DNA of 64,000 nt. Origin: Galactobacillus timonensis. Lineage in GTDB: Bacteria; Bacillota_I; Bacilli_A; Erysipelotrichales; Erysipelotrichaceae. Shown in pieces: positions 6,891 through 16,711 of this stretch (positions are counted from its first letter, which is position 1; each line of letters opens with the position of its first letter). The notes under the pieces are model-generated. The model was not told the DNA's origin, did not search any database, and worked only from the letters and a program-made list of their open reading frames with translations. The stretch covers positions 613,948 to 677,947 of the forward strand of contig NZ_LT964739.1 of the NCBI RefSeq assembly GCF_900240265.1, given 5' to 3'. A program made the translations under genes and the position numbers.

Positions 6891-9157
6891 ACACACAGAA
6901 CGCATGGAGATCATTCAAAGGAACACACTGGCAGAACGACGTCAACGTCCGCGACTTTATCCAAAACAACTACACACCCTATGATGGCGACGAATCCTTT
7001 CTGAAAGGACCGACCGAGCGCACCAACAAACTCTGGGCAAAGGTACAGGAACTCCAGAAAGAGGAACGCGCCAAAGGCGGCGTCCTCGACTGCGAAACGG
7101 AAGTTGTTTCCGGACTCACCGCCTACGGACCCGGCTATATTGATCCGTCCCTCAAGGATCTGGAACAGGTCGTCGGCCTCCAGACAGACAAACCTCTGAA
7201 GCGCGCCTTCATGCCCTATGGCGGCATCAAGATGGCGGAAGAAGCCGCCGAAACCTACGGCTACCACGTCAATGACAAGTTCCACAAGATCTTTACCGAA
7301 TATCACAAGACGCACAACCAGGCTGTGTTCGACGCTTATACGCCCGAAATGAAGGCAGCCCGCCACAGCCACATCATCACCGGCCTTCCCGACACCTACG
7401 GCCGCGGAAGAATTGTCGGCGACTACCGCCGCGTAGCCCTCTATGGCATCAACTATCTGATCAAAGAGAAGAAAAATGATCTTGTCAACTGCGGCGACGG
7501 CACCATGACCGACGACATCATCCGCCAGCGCGAAGAGATTGCGGAACAGATCCGTGCCCTTGAAGGCATGAAAAAGATGGCCGAAATCTACGGCTTCGAC
7601 ATCTCCAAGCCTGCCAATAACGCAAAGGAAGCGGTACAGTGGCTCTACTTCGGCTATCTGGCAGCGATCAAGACCCAGAACGGCGCCGCCATGTCCGTCG
7701 GACGCATCTCCACCTTCCTCGACATCTATCTGCAGCGCGACCTGCAGGAAGGTACGCTGACCGAGGAAGAGGCGCAGGAGCTGATTGATCATCTCGTTCT
7801 CAAGTTCCGTATGGTCAAGTTTGCCCGCATCCCCAGCTACAATGCACTCTTCTCTGGCGACCCGGTTTGGGCAACCCTGGAAGTTGCCGGCCTGGGCATG
7901 GACGGCCGCTCCATGGTCACAAAGAACGATTTCCGTTTCCTGCACACGCTGGAAAACATGGGACCGGCACCGGAGCCGAACCTCACCGTTCTTTACAGCT
8001 CCCGTCTGCCGAAAGCGTTCCGCGACTATGCGGCCCGCATCTCGATCCGCACATCGTCCATCCAGTATGAAAACGACGACGTAATGCGCCCGATCTGGGG
8101 CGACGACTACAGCATCTGCTGCTGCGTCAGCGCCACAGAAACCGGCAAAGAGATGCAGTTCTTCGGTGCCCGTGCCAACCTTGCCAAGGCCCTGCTCTAT
8201 GCCATCAACGGTGGCAAAGACGAGAAGTTCCTCGACAAGAACGGCAACCACATGCAGGTAGGACCCGAATATGCACCGATCACCTCTGACTATCTTGATT
8301 ACAACGAAGTGATGCATAAATACGATCAGATGCTCGACTGGCTTGCCGGCCTCTATGTCAACATCCTGAATCTGATTCAGTACATGCATGATAAGTACTA
8401 CTATGAAGCAGCCGAAATGGCGCTGATTGATACCGATGTGCGCCGCACCTTCGCCACAGGCATCGCCGGCTTCTCCCACGTTGTCGACTCTCTCTCAGCG
8501 ATCCGCTACGCAAAGGTACGTGTCATCCGTGATGACAGCGGACTGGCTACCGACTTCCAGGTCGAAGGCGACTTCCCCCGTTATGGAAATGATGATCCGC
8601 GTGCCGATGATATTGCCGTATGGCTGCTGAAGACCTTCATCACCAAGATCAAGAAGCACCACACATACCGCAACTCTGAAGCTACAACATCGATCCTCAC
8701 CATCACGAGCAACGTCGTCTATGGCAAGGCTACGGGTGCACTGCCCGATGGAAGAAAGGCATATGAACCTTTCTCCCCGGGTGCCAATCCTGCCTATGGC
8801 GCCGAGAAGAACGGCCTGCTCGCATCGCTCAACAGCGTCGCCAAGCTTCCGTATGAATATGCCCTCGACGGCATCTCCAATACGCAGACGATCAGCCCTT
8901 CGGCACTTGGCAACGATGAAGATCAGCGTACCAGCAACCTCGTCAACGTTCTGGACGGTTACTTCGATCAGGGAGCCCACCATCTCAACGTCAACGTCTT
9001 CGGCATCGATAAGCTCAAGGATGCGATGGAACATCCTGAGAAGCCCGAATACGCCAACTTCACCATCCGCGTCTCCGGCTATGCCGTCAAGTTCATCGAT
9101 CTCACCAGAGAACAGCAGCTCGACGTCATCGCAAGAAATGCGCATATGAATCTGTAA
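6887..9157 (+). CDS. pflB: formate C-acetyltransferase (pyruvate formate-lyase)
   Basis: A 756-residue glycyl-radical enzyme converting pyruvate and CoA to acetyl-CoA and formate, the main anaerobic route from pyruvate. The radical-bearing Gly731 lies in RVSGYAVKF near the C-terminus. The catalytic cysteine pair falls within C411-C412-C413 ([10 protein letters not shown]), one cysteine more than the usual pair. Length and the first residues ([19 protein letters not shown]) match genuine PFL rather than the glycerol dehydratase or choline lyase paralogues. It is co-transcribed with pflA and presumably activated by the upstream FNR-like protein under anaerobiosis. A strong terminator follows. 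Confidence 0.96.
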   Translation: MNTQNAWRSFKGTHWQNDVNVRDFIQNNYTPYDGDESFLKGPTERTNKLWAKVQELQKEERAKGGVLDCETEVVSGLTAYGPGYIDPSLKDLEQVVGLQTDKPLKRAFMPYGGIKMAEEAAETYGYHVNDKFHKIFTEYHKTHNQAVFDAYTPEMKAARHSHIITGLPDTYGRGRIVGDYRRVALYGINYLIKEKKNDLVNCGDGTMTDDIIRQREEIAEQIRALEGMKKMAEIYGFDISKPANNAKEAVQWLYFGYLAAIKTQNGAAMSVGRISTFLDIYLQRDLQEGTLTEEEAQELIDHLVLKFRMVKFARIPSYNALFSGDPVWATLEVAGLGMDGRSMVTKNDFRFLHTLENMGPAPEPNLTVLYSSRLPKAFRDYAARISIRTSSIQYENDDVMRPIWGDDYSICCCVSATETGKEMQFFGARANLAKALLYAINGGKDEKFLDKNGNHMQVGPEYAPITSDYLDYNEVMHKYDQMLDWLAGLYVNILNLIQYMHDKYYYEAAEMALIDTDVRRTFATGIAGFSHVVDSLSAIRYAKVRVIRDDSGLATDFQVEGDFPRYGNDDPRADDIAVWLLKTFITKIKKHHTYRNSEATTSILTITSNVVYGKATGALPDGRKAYEPFSPGANPAYGAEKNGLLASLNSVAKLPYEYALDGISNTQTISPSALGNDEDQRTSNLVNVLDGYFDQGAHHLNVNVFGIDKLKDAMEHPEKPEYANFTIRVSGYAVKFIDLTREQQLDVIARNAHMNL

Positions 9158-9177
9158 GTCGAACAAAAACGGAAACA

Positions 9178-9209
9178 GCTGCAGCGGAATTGTTCTGTTG
9201 CAGCTTTTT
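9178..9209 (+). terminator. terminator after pflB
   Basis: GCTGCAGCGGAA and TTCTGTTGCAGC form a 12-base-pair stem with two G-U pairs and a three-base loop, followed by TTTTT. Confidence 0.9.
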
Positions 9210-9224
9210 CATGCAAAAATAAAA

Positions 9225-9272
9225 GCCAAAGAAAAACGGTGCATCTTTGCAGAGACACCGTTTCTTTTGGTT
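9225..9272 (-). terminator. terminator of the opp operon
   Basis: On the minus strand AAACGGTG (9263-9256) pairs with CACCGTTT (9241-9234) and runs into a T-rich tract. It lies about 35 bases past the oppF stop. Confidence 0.75.
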
Positions 9273-9305
9273 TGATCGATTGTTTTTATTGCTTTCTTTG
9301 TTTAC

Positions 9306-10259
9306 TCAGAAGGCCATCTTCTCCGCCGACCATTTGGCGAACTCTTCGTCCGTAGCCAGCACAGAGTGCGTCTTCGTCACCGCATGAATCGTACCCTTGC
9401 TGTAATCGACGCCTTCCTTGTCCTTATCGTAGGTCAGGGCTGTACGCGCCTTCTCTACGATTGGATTGGGATGGGGAATTGCCGACAGAAGGCTCTTTGT
9501 ATAGGGATGAATCGGATTGGCAAAGATCTCATCCGTCGTCCCTGTTTCTACAATGTACCCCAAGTGCATAACGCCGATCCGGTCACTGATGTACTTGACC
9601 ATCGCCAGATCATGGGCAATGAAGAGATACGTAATGCCCATCTCCTCCTGCAGATCGCGCATCAGGTTGACAACCTGTGCCTGAATCGACATGTCCAGCG
9701 CCGAGATCGCTTCATCCGCAATCACCAGCTTCGGGTTCATAACCAGCGCACGCGCAATGCCGATCCGCTGCCGCTGACCGCCGGAGAACTGCGACGGATA
9801 ACGTGTCGCCTGTTCCCTGGAAAGTCCGACCTTGTCAAGAATGGCAAGAACCTTCTCGTTCAGATCTTCTCTGTTCTTGTAAAGATGATGAATCTCAAGA
9901 CCCTCGGCAATGATCTCACTCACCTTTTTGCGCGGATTCAGCGAAGCCATCGGATCCTGGAAGATCATCTGCATATTGGTGCGCAGATATTCCTCATCCG
10001 CCTTCGACATCTTTCCACTGATGTCGCGGCCATCGAAGATTACTTTACCGGCCGTCGGCTGGTAAAGACGGATAATTGCACGTCCCGTCGTCGACTTTCC
10101 GGAACCGGACTCACCCACAAGGCCATACGTCTCGCCCTTCCAAATATCGAAACTGATGCCGTCGACGGCCTTGGTTGTATAGGTACGGGTAATGCGGAAG
10201 TGCTGCTTCAGATTCTCCACATGCAGCAAAGGCTGCGCACTATAATCAATTTCACTCAT
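9306..10259 (-). CDS. oppF: oligopeptide ABC transporter, ATP-binding protein OppF
   Basis: A 317-residue ABC ATPase with Walker A GESGSGKST, signature SGGQRQRIGIARAL and Walker B LVIADEAISALD. The C-terminal oligopeptide-transporter extension (ANPIHPYTKSLLSAIPHPNP) is present. It pairs with OppD to drive peptide import through OppB-OppC. The first codons overlap the oppD end by eight bases, with an AGGAGG site inside oppD. It is the last gene of the operon. Confidence 0.92.
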   Translation of the reverse strand: MSEIDYSAQPLLHVENLKQHFRITRTYTTKAVDGISFDIWKGETYGLVGESGSGKSTTGRAIIRLYQPTAGKVIFDGRDISGKMSKADEEYLRTNMQMIFQDPMASLNPRKKVSEIIAEGLEIHHLYKNREDLNEKVLAILDKVGLSREQATRYPSQFSGGQRQRIGIARALVMNPKLVIADEAISALDMSIQAQVVNLMRDLQEEMGITYLFIAHDLAMVKYISDRIGVMHLGYIVETGTTDEIFANPIHPYTKSLLSAIPHPNPIVEKARTALTYDKDKEGVDYSKGTIHAVTKTHSVLATDEEFAKWSAEKMAF

Positions 10260-11346
10260 CGAGATGCGCCTCCTTCCTCATCTTCTTCAAGCGCTCAATC
10301 AGCTGCTCCGGCGGATCGACCTTCGGCGCCCGCGGATCGCACAGCCACGAAGCGACACGATGCTGGCCGCCAACATTGAACAGCGGCGGTTCCGCCTCAT
10401 AGTCAATCTTCAGCGCATAAGGATTGCGCGGCGCAAACGCATCACCAACAATCGGCTCCAGCAGATTGGGCGGCGTCCCCGGGATCGCAAACAGACGCTT
10501 CGAATTCGTATCCGTATCCGGCATCGACGCCAACAGCCCCCACGTATACGGATGGCGCGGATCATAGAACACCTCGTTCACCAGACCCTTCTCAATGATA
10601 CGGCCCGCATACATGACATCCACATAGTCCGCAACCTTCGCCACAACGCCAAGATCATGCGTAATATAGATGATCGACATTCCCTTCTTTTCCTGCAGGC
10701 TCTTGATCAGCTCCAGGATCTTTGCCTGAATCGTCACGTCGAGCGCCGTCGTCGGCTCATCACAGATCAGCACATCCGGATCACAGGCCAGCGCAATCGC
10801 AATGACAACACGCTGCCGCATACCGCCGGAAAGCTGATGCGGATATTCCGCAAATCGTTTCTGCGGGTTTTCGATGCCAACCTCTGAAATCAGTTCAATG
10901 GCCCGTTGCTTTGCCTCATCCCGGCTCAGATGATTATGAACAATCATCGGCTCCATAATCTGTTTCCCGATCGTCATCGTCGGATCCAGCGACGTCATCG
11001 GATCCTGGAACACCATCGCAATATGCTGACCATTGAAGCGCTCACGAATCTGACGCTGCGACAGCTTCGTCATATCCACCGTTTCACGTTCACCTTTTTC
11101 ATTGGTAAACGTATAGTCGATACGGCCGCTTTCAATATGACCGTTGCTCGCAAGGATACCCATAATGGCTTTCACCGTAACAGACTTGCCCGATCCCGAC
11201 TCACCAACAATCGCAATCGTCTCACCCTTGTACAGATCCATGCGCACACCGCGGATCGCATTCACCTTACCGCCCGCCGTATCAAACGAGATATTGAGGT
11301 CCCGGATACTCAGGACACGGTCTTCCTTTTTTCTTTTCTCACTCAT
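10252..11346 (-). CDS. oppD: oligopeptide ABC transporter, ATP-binding protein OppD
   Basis: A 364-residue ABC ATPase with Walker A GESGSGKSV, signature LSGGMRQRVVIAIALA and Walker B VLICDEPTTALD. The OppD/DppD C-terminal domain follows (DPRHPYTWGLLASMPDTD...IPGTPPNL). The first codon follows AAGGAGG. The gene lies 11 bases after oppC. With OppF it forms the heterodimeric motor of the importer. Confidence 0.92.
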   Translation of the reverse strand: MSEKRKKEDRVLSIRDLNISFDTAGGKVNAIRGVRMDLYKGETIAIVGESGSGKSVTVKAIMGILASNGHIESGRIDYTFTNEKGERETVDMTKLSQRQIRERFNGQHIAMVFQDPMTSLDPTMTIGKQIMEPMIVHNHLSRDEAKQRAIELISEVGIENPQKRFAEYPHQLSGGMRQRVVIAIALACDPDVLICDEPTTALDVTIQAKILELIKSLQEKKGMSIIYITHDLGVVAKVADYVDVMYAGRIIEKGLVNEVFYDPRHPYTWGLLASMPDTDTNSKRLFAIPGTPPNLLEPIVGDAFAPRNPYALKIDYEAEPPLFNVGGQHRVASWLCDPRAPKVDPPEQLIERLKKMRKEAHLDE

Positions 11347-11357
11347 ATCCGGCCTCC

Positions 11358-12398
11358 TTAACGATGCTGCTGGTTGGGATCAAAGGCATCCCGCAGGCCA
11401 TCCGCAAACAGGTTGAAGCTCAAAACGAGCAGCGTCAGCACAACGATCGGACATGCAATCATGTACGGATAAACCGTAAACGACTTGTAGCCCTCCGAAA
11501 TCAGAGAGCCCAGCGAAGCCATCGGCGCCGGAATACCCAGACCAATGAAGCTCAGAAACGCCTCCGTAAAGATCGCATTCGGAATCGAGAACATCGACAT
11601 AACGATAACCTGACCGAAGATATTCGGAAGAATCGACTTGAAGATGATCGCAAAATCCTTCGCACCCAGTGTCTTCGACGCCAGAATGAATTCACTCTCC
11701 TTCAGCTTCAGCACCTCGGCACGCGCAATCCGCGACATACCGATCCATCCCGTAATCATTAACGCAAAGATAATGGACCAGATACCGTTAGGCATCACCA
11801 GCTGCAGAAGCGTCACAACGACCAGCGTCGGAATACCATTGAGAATCTCCGCAATCCGCTGCATCACCATGTCAACCTTGCCGCCGAAGTAACCGGAAAT
11901 CAAACCATAGGACAGACCGATCACAACATCGATCAGCACCGCACTCAGCGCAATAATCAGCGAAATACGGGTACCTTCCCACACACGCGTAAACAGGTCA
12001 CGCCCCTGCGTATCCGTACCGAACCAGAAGTAGAGATCCTGGAACCCCTTCTCCACATACAGATCGCGCCCGTTCCACTTGCCGCCGAAGCCAAGCCACG
12101 AAAGCCCCTTGATCCGCGGCGGAAGATCCTGCCACTGAATCTGGATATCGTCAAAGGAATGACCCGAAATCATCGGCCCAATGATCGCCATCACAATGAT
12201 GATCGTAATGATGATCATGCCCGCAACGGCGCCCTTGTTCTTTTTGAAGTTTGCCCACACATCGGCCAGATACGAGGTCGACGCATAGGTCTTATCCATC
12301 AGGCGCTCATTCTTCTGAACAAAGACGAAGTCACTTTCGTCATAGTCGTTCTCAATAATGGGAACGTGCTTCTCAAAGTCTTTCGAGATTTCACTCAT
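11358..12398 (-). CDS. oppC: oligopeptide ABC transporter, permease OppC
   Basis: About 346 residues from the ATG at 12398, which follows the oppB stop by one base and has AAGGAAGG upstream; a longer frame to 12458 would run deep into oppB. The long N-terminal cytoplasmic tail with a conserved span is typical of OppC. The binding-protein-dependent permease signature (EAxxxG-like segment TLGAKDFAIIFKSILPNIF) lies near residue 240, and five to six membrane spans are visible. The RGWNGRD-type exoplasmic loop is present. Confidence 0.9.
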   Translation of the reverse strand: MSEISKDFEKHVPIIENDYDESDFVFVQKNERLMDKTYASTSYLADVWANFKKNKGAVAGMIIITIIIVMAIIGPMISGHSFDDIQIQWQDLPPRIKGLSWLGFGGKWNGRDLYVEKGFQDLYFWFGTDTQGRDLFTRVWEGTRISLIIALSAVLIDVVIGLSYGLISGYFGGKVDMVMQRIAEILNGIPTLVVVTLLQLVMPNGIWSIIFALMITGWIGMSRIARAEVLKLKESEFILASKTLGAKDFAIIFKSILPNIFGQVIVMSMFSIPNAIFTEAFLSFIGLGIPAPMASLGSLISEGYKSFTVYPYMIACPIVVLTLLVLSFNLFADGLRDAFDPNQQHR

Positions 12399-12399
12399 C

Positions 12400-13335
12400 T
12401 TAAGCACCTTCCTTTGCGACACGGATCCGCGGATCAATGACACCGTACAGAATGTCAACCACCAGCATCACCGCAATATACATTGCCGAATACACAAAGG
12501 CACAGGCAATGACGACGTTATAGTCATTGTTCTGGATCGCATTCACCATTAACATGCCGATGCCCGGAATGCCGAACACCTTTTCCACAACCATGGAACC
12601 CGTCAGAAGATTGACCAGCAGCGGCCCCATAATGGTGACGATCGGAATCATGGTATTGCGCAGCGCATGGTGCATAATCACAATCCGCTGCGGCATACCC
12701 TTCGCCTGCACCAGCTGGATGTAGTCCGAATTCAGAACATCAATCATTTCCGAACGCGTAAAGCGCGAAATGTTTGCAATCGGAAACATGCTCAGCGAAA
12801 TGACCGGCAGAATCAAAGAAGCCGCCTGCCGGTTCGCATTGTACAGAATCGGCGTCCACTGCAGCTTAAAGCCAATGAAATAGGCCAACAGCAGCGCAAA
12901 CACATACGAAGGCACCGAAACACCGAGGATCGCAAGCACCGAACATAAGGTGTCGAGAAAACCGTTATGATGCAGTGCCGCCGCAATCCCAAGGAGGATT
13001 CCCAGAATCGACCCGATGAGCATCGCCAGCGCACCGATCTTGATCGACAGCAGCAGCGGCGAAGCAACAAGTACCGAAACACTCTGGTTCTTGTTCAGGA
13101 CATAGGATACGCCCAGATCGCCCTTGAGCATGTTCTTGAGATAAAGACCGAAGCGAACCATGAACGGCTGATCAAGTCCGTACTTCGCATAAAGAAGTGC
13201 CCGCTGCGTTTCTGTCAGTTTTTCATCATTGAACGGAGACCCAGGCATCTTGTCCAGCATCAAAAACAGGACAAAGATAATGACGATCAGCGTCGCCAGC
13301 GCAATGAGGATCCGTTTCAGAATATATTTGGACAT
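12400..13335 (-). CDS. oppB: oligopeptide ABC transporter, permease OppB
   Basis: A 311-residue integral membrane permease starting MSKYILKRILIALATLIVI, with the GLDQPFMVRFGLYLKNMLKGDLG segment typical of OppB/DppB and an inner-membrane-component EAA loop (VQAKGMPQRIVIMHHALRNT). AAAGGAAG precedes the ATG. A large intercistronic hairpin separates it from oppA, so it is probably made at a lower level than the binding protein. Confidence 0.92.
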   Translation of the reverse strand: MSKYILKRILIALATLIVIIFVLFLMLDKMPGSPFNDEKLTETQRALLYAKYGLDQPFMVRFGLYLKNMLKGDLGVSYVLNKNQSVSVLVASPLLLSIKIGALAMLIGSILGILLGIAAALHHNGFLDTLCSVLAILGVSVPSYVFALLLAYFIGFKLQWTPILYNANRQAASLILPVISLSMFPIANISRFTRSEMIDVLNSDYIQLVQAKGMPQRIVIMHHALRNTMIPIVTIMGPLLVNLLTGSMVVEKVFGIPGIGMLMVNAIQNNDYNVVIACAFVYSAMYIAVMLVVDILYGVIDPRIRVAKEGA

Positions 13336-13349
13336 TGTTCTTCCTTTCT

Positions 13350-13391
13350 AAAAATGCCACATAAAGACGGTCTTTCGGCCGCCTTTATGTG
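13350..13391 (-). terminator. oppA-oppB intercistronic hairpin (partial terminator or mRNA stabiliser)
   Basis: On the minus strand 13391-13379 pairs with 13370-13358 over 13 base pairs with one G-U pair, followed by TTTTT at the oppB side. In opp-type operons such hairpins protect the oppA message or reduce read-through, giving excess binding protein; that role is inferred here. Confidence 0.7.
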
Positions 13392-13420
13392 TTAGAGGAG
13401 ATAACTGTCAGAGTTATTGT

Positions 13421-15112
13421 TTAAGCTGCCTTCTTGATATGACGATAGGAGTCGACGGATGCGCTGTGGAACTCGATGCCCGTAACCTTCGGGTTGATCA
13501 TCATAGCGCCGCCGTTCTGGTATACAGGGATCACGCCCGGATCATCCTGAACAATGATCTTCTCCGCATCCAGATAATCCTGCCAACGCTTCGCAGAATC
13601 TGTCGCATCCTCACCGGAACCAGCAGCCTTCACGAGCGCATCATAATCCGCATTGCTGTAGGAGCCGGAGTTGTTCGCCGTATTATCGGTTGTAAACAGA
13701 TCGAAGTAAGTCTCCGGATCCGCATAGTCCGGACCCCAGCGGGTCAGCGCAACATTGTAATCCTTGTCATTCATCAGCTGCAGGCGTGTCTTCTTCGGCT
13801 TCGAGTTCAGTGTCACATCCATGCCGATTGCCTTCAGATTGGACTGAATATACTCTGCAACAGCCTTCGAAGCTTCGGAATCTTCATACAGCAGTTCGAA
13901 CGAAACAGTATCCGTACCAAGCTCTTCCAGAGCCTTGGCATAGTATTCCTTTGCCTGATCCAGGTTGTACTCCGTCAGCTTGCCGTTTTCTTCGCGGAAG
14001 TCTTCTCCGCTCGGGCCCGTCGCAAGATCCTTCGGAATCAGTCCATCGGCACCGATCGAACCGTCCTTCAGAACATTTGTGGCGATCGTATCACGGTCAA
14101 TTGCCAGGCTCATAGCCTTGCGCAGGTTGACATTTGCGAACTGCGAATTCTCCGGATGAACCGAAGTGTTGAAGTCAATCGAGAGGTACCACAGATAGCC
14201 GGTCATACGGTTCGTGAAGCCTTCCGTACCGGAGTACTGGTCAACCTGATCACCCTGCAGCTTCACAACGTCGAGGTTGCCGCTCTGGTAGTCAAGCATC
14301 GCAGACTGCGTATCCTGCAGATAACGGAACACAATCTTGTCCACATAATCCGTCATCTGATCAGCCTTGAAGTAGTCTGGGTTCTTCTCAAACGTATATT
14401 CCGATCCCTGCTGATAGCCGGTCATCGTATACGGTCCGCAATACAGCAGGTTGTCCGGAGACAGTGCAAACTGATCACCCTGAGACTCATAGAACTTCTG
14501 GTTCAGCGGGAAGAAGGACGGGAACGCAAGCAGCGACAGGAAGAAGTCGCACGGAAGCGTCAGCGTAACCTCGAGCGTCTTGTCGTCGACGGCCTTCACG
14601 CCCAGTTCGGACGGATCCGCTTCGCCAGCATTGACGGCTGCCGCATTAGCGATATGAACCGTATCAAGAATGAATGCATATTCGGAAGCAGTATCCGGAT
14701 TATCGAGACGCTGCCATGCGTAGACGAAGTCGCTCGCCGTAACAGGATCGCCATTGGACCACTTCGCATCCGCAAGATGGAACGTATAAACCAGACCATC
14801 ATCACTGACATCCCAGCTCTCCGCCAGTTCCGGAAGCGGGCTGCCGTCAGCCGCAAGTTCCGTAAGTCCGGACATGACAAGCGACTGCATGATGAAGGAG
14901 TTTCCATCGGTAGCGATTTCATAGTCCATTGTGTTCAGGTCCGCATCGATTGCGACTGTCACAGTCGACGCATCACCGGATGCCGAGCCGCCGGATGCAG
15001 CACCGTCGGTTGACGTAGCGCCGGAAGTAGAACCGCCGCCTCCGCATCCTGCCAGCATCGCAGCTGCCAGTGCGAGTGCCAGTGGCTTTTTTAGATCGGT
15101 TAGATCTGCCAT
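13421..15112 (-). CDS. oppA: oligopeptide-binding lipoprotein OppA
   Basis: A 563-residue extracellular solute-binding protein of family 5. The N-terminus (KKPLALALAAAMLAGC) is a lipoprotein signal with lipobox LAGC and lipidation at Cys23, followed by a Gly/Ser/Thr/Ala-rich flexible linker. The peptide-binding fold follows, with WDVSDDGLVYTFHLAD..WSNGDPVTASDFVYAWQR typical of OppA/DppA. It captures peptides outside the membrane for OppBC. GGGGG lies upstream of the ATG and a clear promoter is about 30 bases away. First gene of oppABCDF. Confidence 0.93.
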   Translation of the reverse strand: MADLTDLKKPLALALAAAMLAGCGGGGSTSGATSTDGAASGGSASGDASTVTVAIDADLNTMDYEIATDGNSFIMQSLVMSGLTELAADGSPLPELAESWDVSDDGLVYTFHLADAKWSNGDPVTASDFVYAWQRLDNPDTASEYAFILDTVHIANAAAVNAGEADPSELGVKAVDDKTLEVTLTLPCDFFLSLLAFPSFFPLNQKFYESQGDQFALSPDNLLYCGPYTMTGYQQGSEYTFEKNPDYFKADQMTDYVDKIVFRYLQDTQSAMLDYQSGNLDVVKLQGDQVDQYSGTEGFTNRMTGYLWYLSIDFNTSVHPENSQFANVNLRKAMSLAIDRDTIATNVLKDGSIGADGLIPKDLATGPSGEDFREENGKLTEYNLDQAKEYYAKALEELGTDTVSFELLYEDSEASKAVAEYIQSNLKAIGMDVTLNSKPKKTRLQLMNDKDYNVALTRWGPDYADPETYFDLFTTDNTANNSGSYSNADYDALVKAAGSGEDATDSAKRWQDYLDAEKIIVQDDPGVIPVYQNGGAMMINPKVTGIEFHSASVDSYRHIKKAA

Positions 15113-15144
15113 TATTTATTCCCCCTTTCATTTGGAATAGAAAA

Positions 15145-15173
15145 AGTATAAGAGCCAATAAAAATATTTACAA
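15145..15173 (-). promoter_or_regulatory. opp operon promoter
   Basis: On the minus strand TTGTAA (15173-15168) and TATACT (15150-15145) are separated by exactly 17 bases, and the oppA ATG lies 32 bases downstream of the -10 box. The surrounding DNA is very A+T rich. Confidence 0.7.
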
Positions 15174-15392
15174 TAATAATTTTCACAAACATTACACTTT
15201 TTCACCACTATTTTTTCAGATATTATGAAACTTCTTACATTAGCTTTTCTTCATATTTCCTGGAGTATTTGTCAGAAATCAGCTTGTTTTTCGTCCAATT
15301 TCTAACTTTCTCTTAACTTTTCTGGAATTTTCCGATTTATTCACAGCGATTTTGTTTCATTGACGAGTTGATCAAAACTTGCCTTCCATATG
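15174..15392. other. A+T-rich intergenic spacer between opp and gap
   Basis: This stretch lies upstream of the opp promoter and downstream of the gap terminator. It is markedly more A+T rich than the coding DNA and could hold upstream activating or CodY-like sites for opp, but I see no clear palindrome. No gene is visible here. Confidence 0.5.
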
Positions 15393-15425
15393 AAAACCCC
15401 GGTCAGATTTACTCTGGCCGGGGCC
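15393..15425 (-). terminator. terminator of gap
   Basis: An 11-base-pair stem (15423-15413 with 15407-15397, one G-U pair) is followed on the minus strand by TTTT, about 33 bases past the gap stop codon. Confidence 0.85.
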
Positions 15426-15457
15426 TGATGTTTCAATTAGCTTTCGTGATGTAAGAA

Positions 15458-16477
15458 TTACTTCACGTTAGCGAAGTACTTGATGGTACGAACCATCTGC
15501 GAAGTGTAGGAGTTCTCGTTGTCATACCAGGAAACAACCTGAACTTCTGCAGTGTTGTCGTCAATCTTCAGAACCATCGTCTGCGTAGCATCGAAGATGG
15601 AACCATGTGTCTCATCGATGATATCGGAAGAAACAATGTCCTCTTCGTTGTAAGCGAACGAATCAGATTCTGCAGCCTTCATCGCAGCGTTGATCTTGTC
15701 AGCCGTGATGTCCTGTCCCTTAACAACCGCGAACAGAAGCGTCGTGGATCCTGTAGGAGTCGGAACACGCTGAGCAGCACCGATCAGCTTACCATCGAGT
15801 TCCGGAAGAACCAGACCGATTGCCTTAGCAGCACCGGAGGAAGCCGGAACAATGTTGCAAGCCGCAGCACGGGAACGACGCAGGTTACCCTTTCTCTGCG
15901 GACCATCGAGGATCATCTGATCACCCGTGTATGCATGAACCGTGCACATAATGCCGGCCTGAATCGGATATGTATCATTCAGAACCTTAGCCATCGGAGC
16001 CAAGCAGTTCGTCGTGCAGGAAGCAGCGGAGATAATCTTGTCTTCCGGAGTCAGCGTCTTCTCGTTAACGCTGTAAACAATTGTCTTCAGATCCTTGCCG
16101 GCCGGAGCGGAAATAACAACCTTCTTGGCGCCGGCATTGATGTGAGCCATCGACTTCTCCTTGGAAGTATAGAAGCCTGTGCACTCGAGAACAACGTCAA
16201 CATCCAGAGCTCCCCAAGGGCAGTTGTTAGCGTCCTTCTCCTTGTAAATCTTGATTTCCTTGCCGTCAACGGAAATTGTTCCCTTCTCGTCATCAGCGGA
16301 AATCGCATGATCCCACTTGCCATGAGTCGTATCGTGCTTGAGCAGATAAGCCAGCATCGAAGGCGTCGTCAGATCGTTGATCGCAACAACCTCATAGCCC
16401 TCGGAGACAAACATCTGCCGGAATGCGAGACGACCAATACGACCGAATCCGTTAATCGCAACTCTTACATCTGTCAT
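15458..16477 (-). CDS. gap: glyceraldehyde-3-phosphate dehydrogenase, type I
   Basis: A 339-residue NAD-dependent GAPDH. The Rossmann motif AINGFGRIGRLAFRQ is at residues 7-21, the acidic AIND (Asp35) favours NAD over NADP, and the catalytic Cys154 sits in SAASCTTNCLAP with the active-site His in CTVHAYTGDQ. It catalyses the oxidative phosphorylation step of glycolysis. The gene stands alone between its own promoter and terminator, not in the usual gap-pgk operon. GAGGAGG lies upstream of the ATG. Confidence 0.96.
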   Translation of the reverse strand: MTDVRVAINGFGRIGRLAFRQMFVSEGYEVVAINDLTTPSMLAYLLKHDTTHGKWDHAISADDEKGTISVDGKEIKIYKEKDANNCPWGALDVDVVLECTGFYTSKEKSMAHINAGAKKVVISAPAGKDLKTIVYSVNEKTLTPEDKIISAASCTTNCLAPMAKVLNDTYPIQAGIMCTVHAYTGDQMILDGPQRKGNLRRSRAAACNIVPASSGAAKAIGLVLPELDGKLIGAAQRVPTPTGSTTLLFAVVKGQDITADKINAAMKAAESDSFAYNEEDIVSSDIIDETHGSIFDATQTMVLKIDDNTAEVQVVSWYDNENSYTSQMVRTIKYFANVK

Positions 16478-16509
16478 GAAATTTATGACCTCCTCTATGT
16501 TGCACGATA

Positions 16510-16537
16510 ATTATATCTCAGACCCACGCTTCGTCAA
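16510..16537 (-). promoter_or_regulatory. strong gap promoter
   Basis: On the minus strand TTGACG (16537-16532) and a consensus TATAAT (16515-16510) are 16 bases apart, with the ATG 33 bases downstream of the -10 box. This is the best sigma-A type promoter in the window, as expected for a highly expressed glycolytic gene. Confidence 0.85.
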
Positions 16538-16665
16538 TCGCCCAAAGCTTCACAAAATGCGCATTCTGCCGCATCATTGCCAATTTTCCAATGACGCGGC
16601 CGGCGCCTGCTGCTGCATAGCGGGGAAGGTGAAAAGACCATTGCATCCACAGCACCCTCCTTAAG

Positions 16666-16700
16666 AAAACATGCCGGGAAGATCGCTCTTCCGGGCATGC
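16666..16700 (-). terminator. terminator of the rapZ-yvcK-whiA operon
   Basis: A 13-base stem (16699-16687 with 16682-16670) with one mismatch and a four-base loop is followed on the minus strand by TTTTCTT. It lies 13 bases past the stop of the last gene. Confidence 0.8.
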
Positions 16701-16711
16701 CTGATCCCTGT

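Noticed and set aside
6911..8479. 522-codon open frame on the minus strand
   Set aside because: It is antisense to pflB, Val/Gly/Asp-rich with no motif, and arises from the codon bias of pflB.
13439..15013. 524-codon open frame on the plus strand
   Set aside because: Antisense to the lipoprotein gene oppA, Arg/Ile-rich and without motifs.
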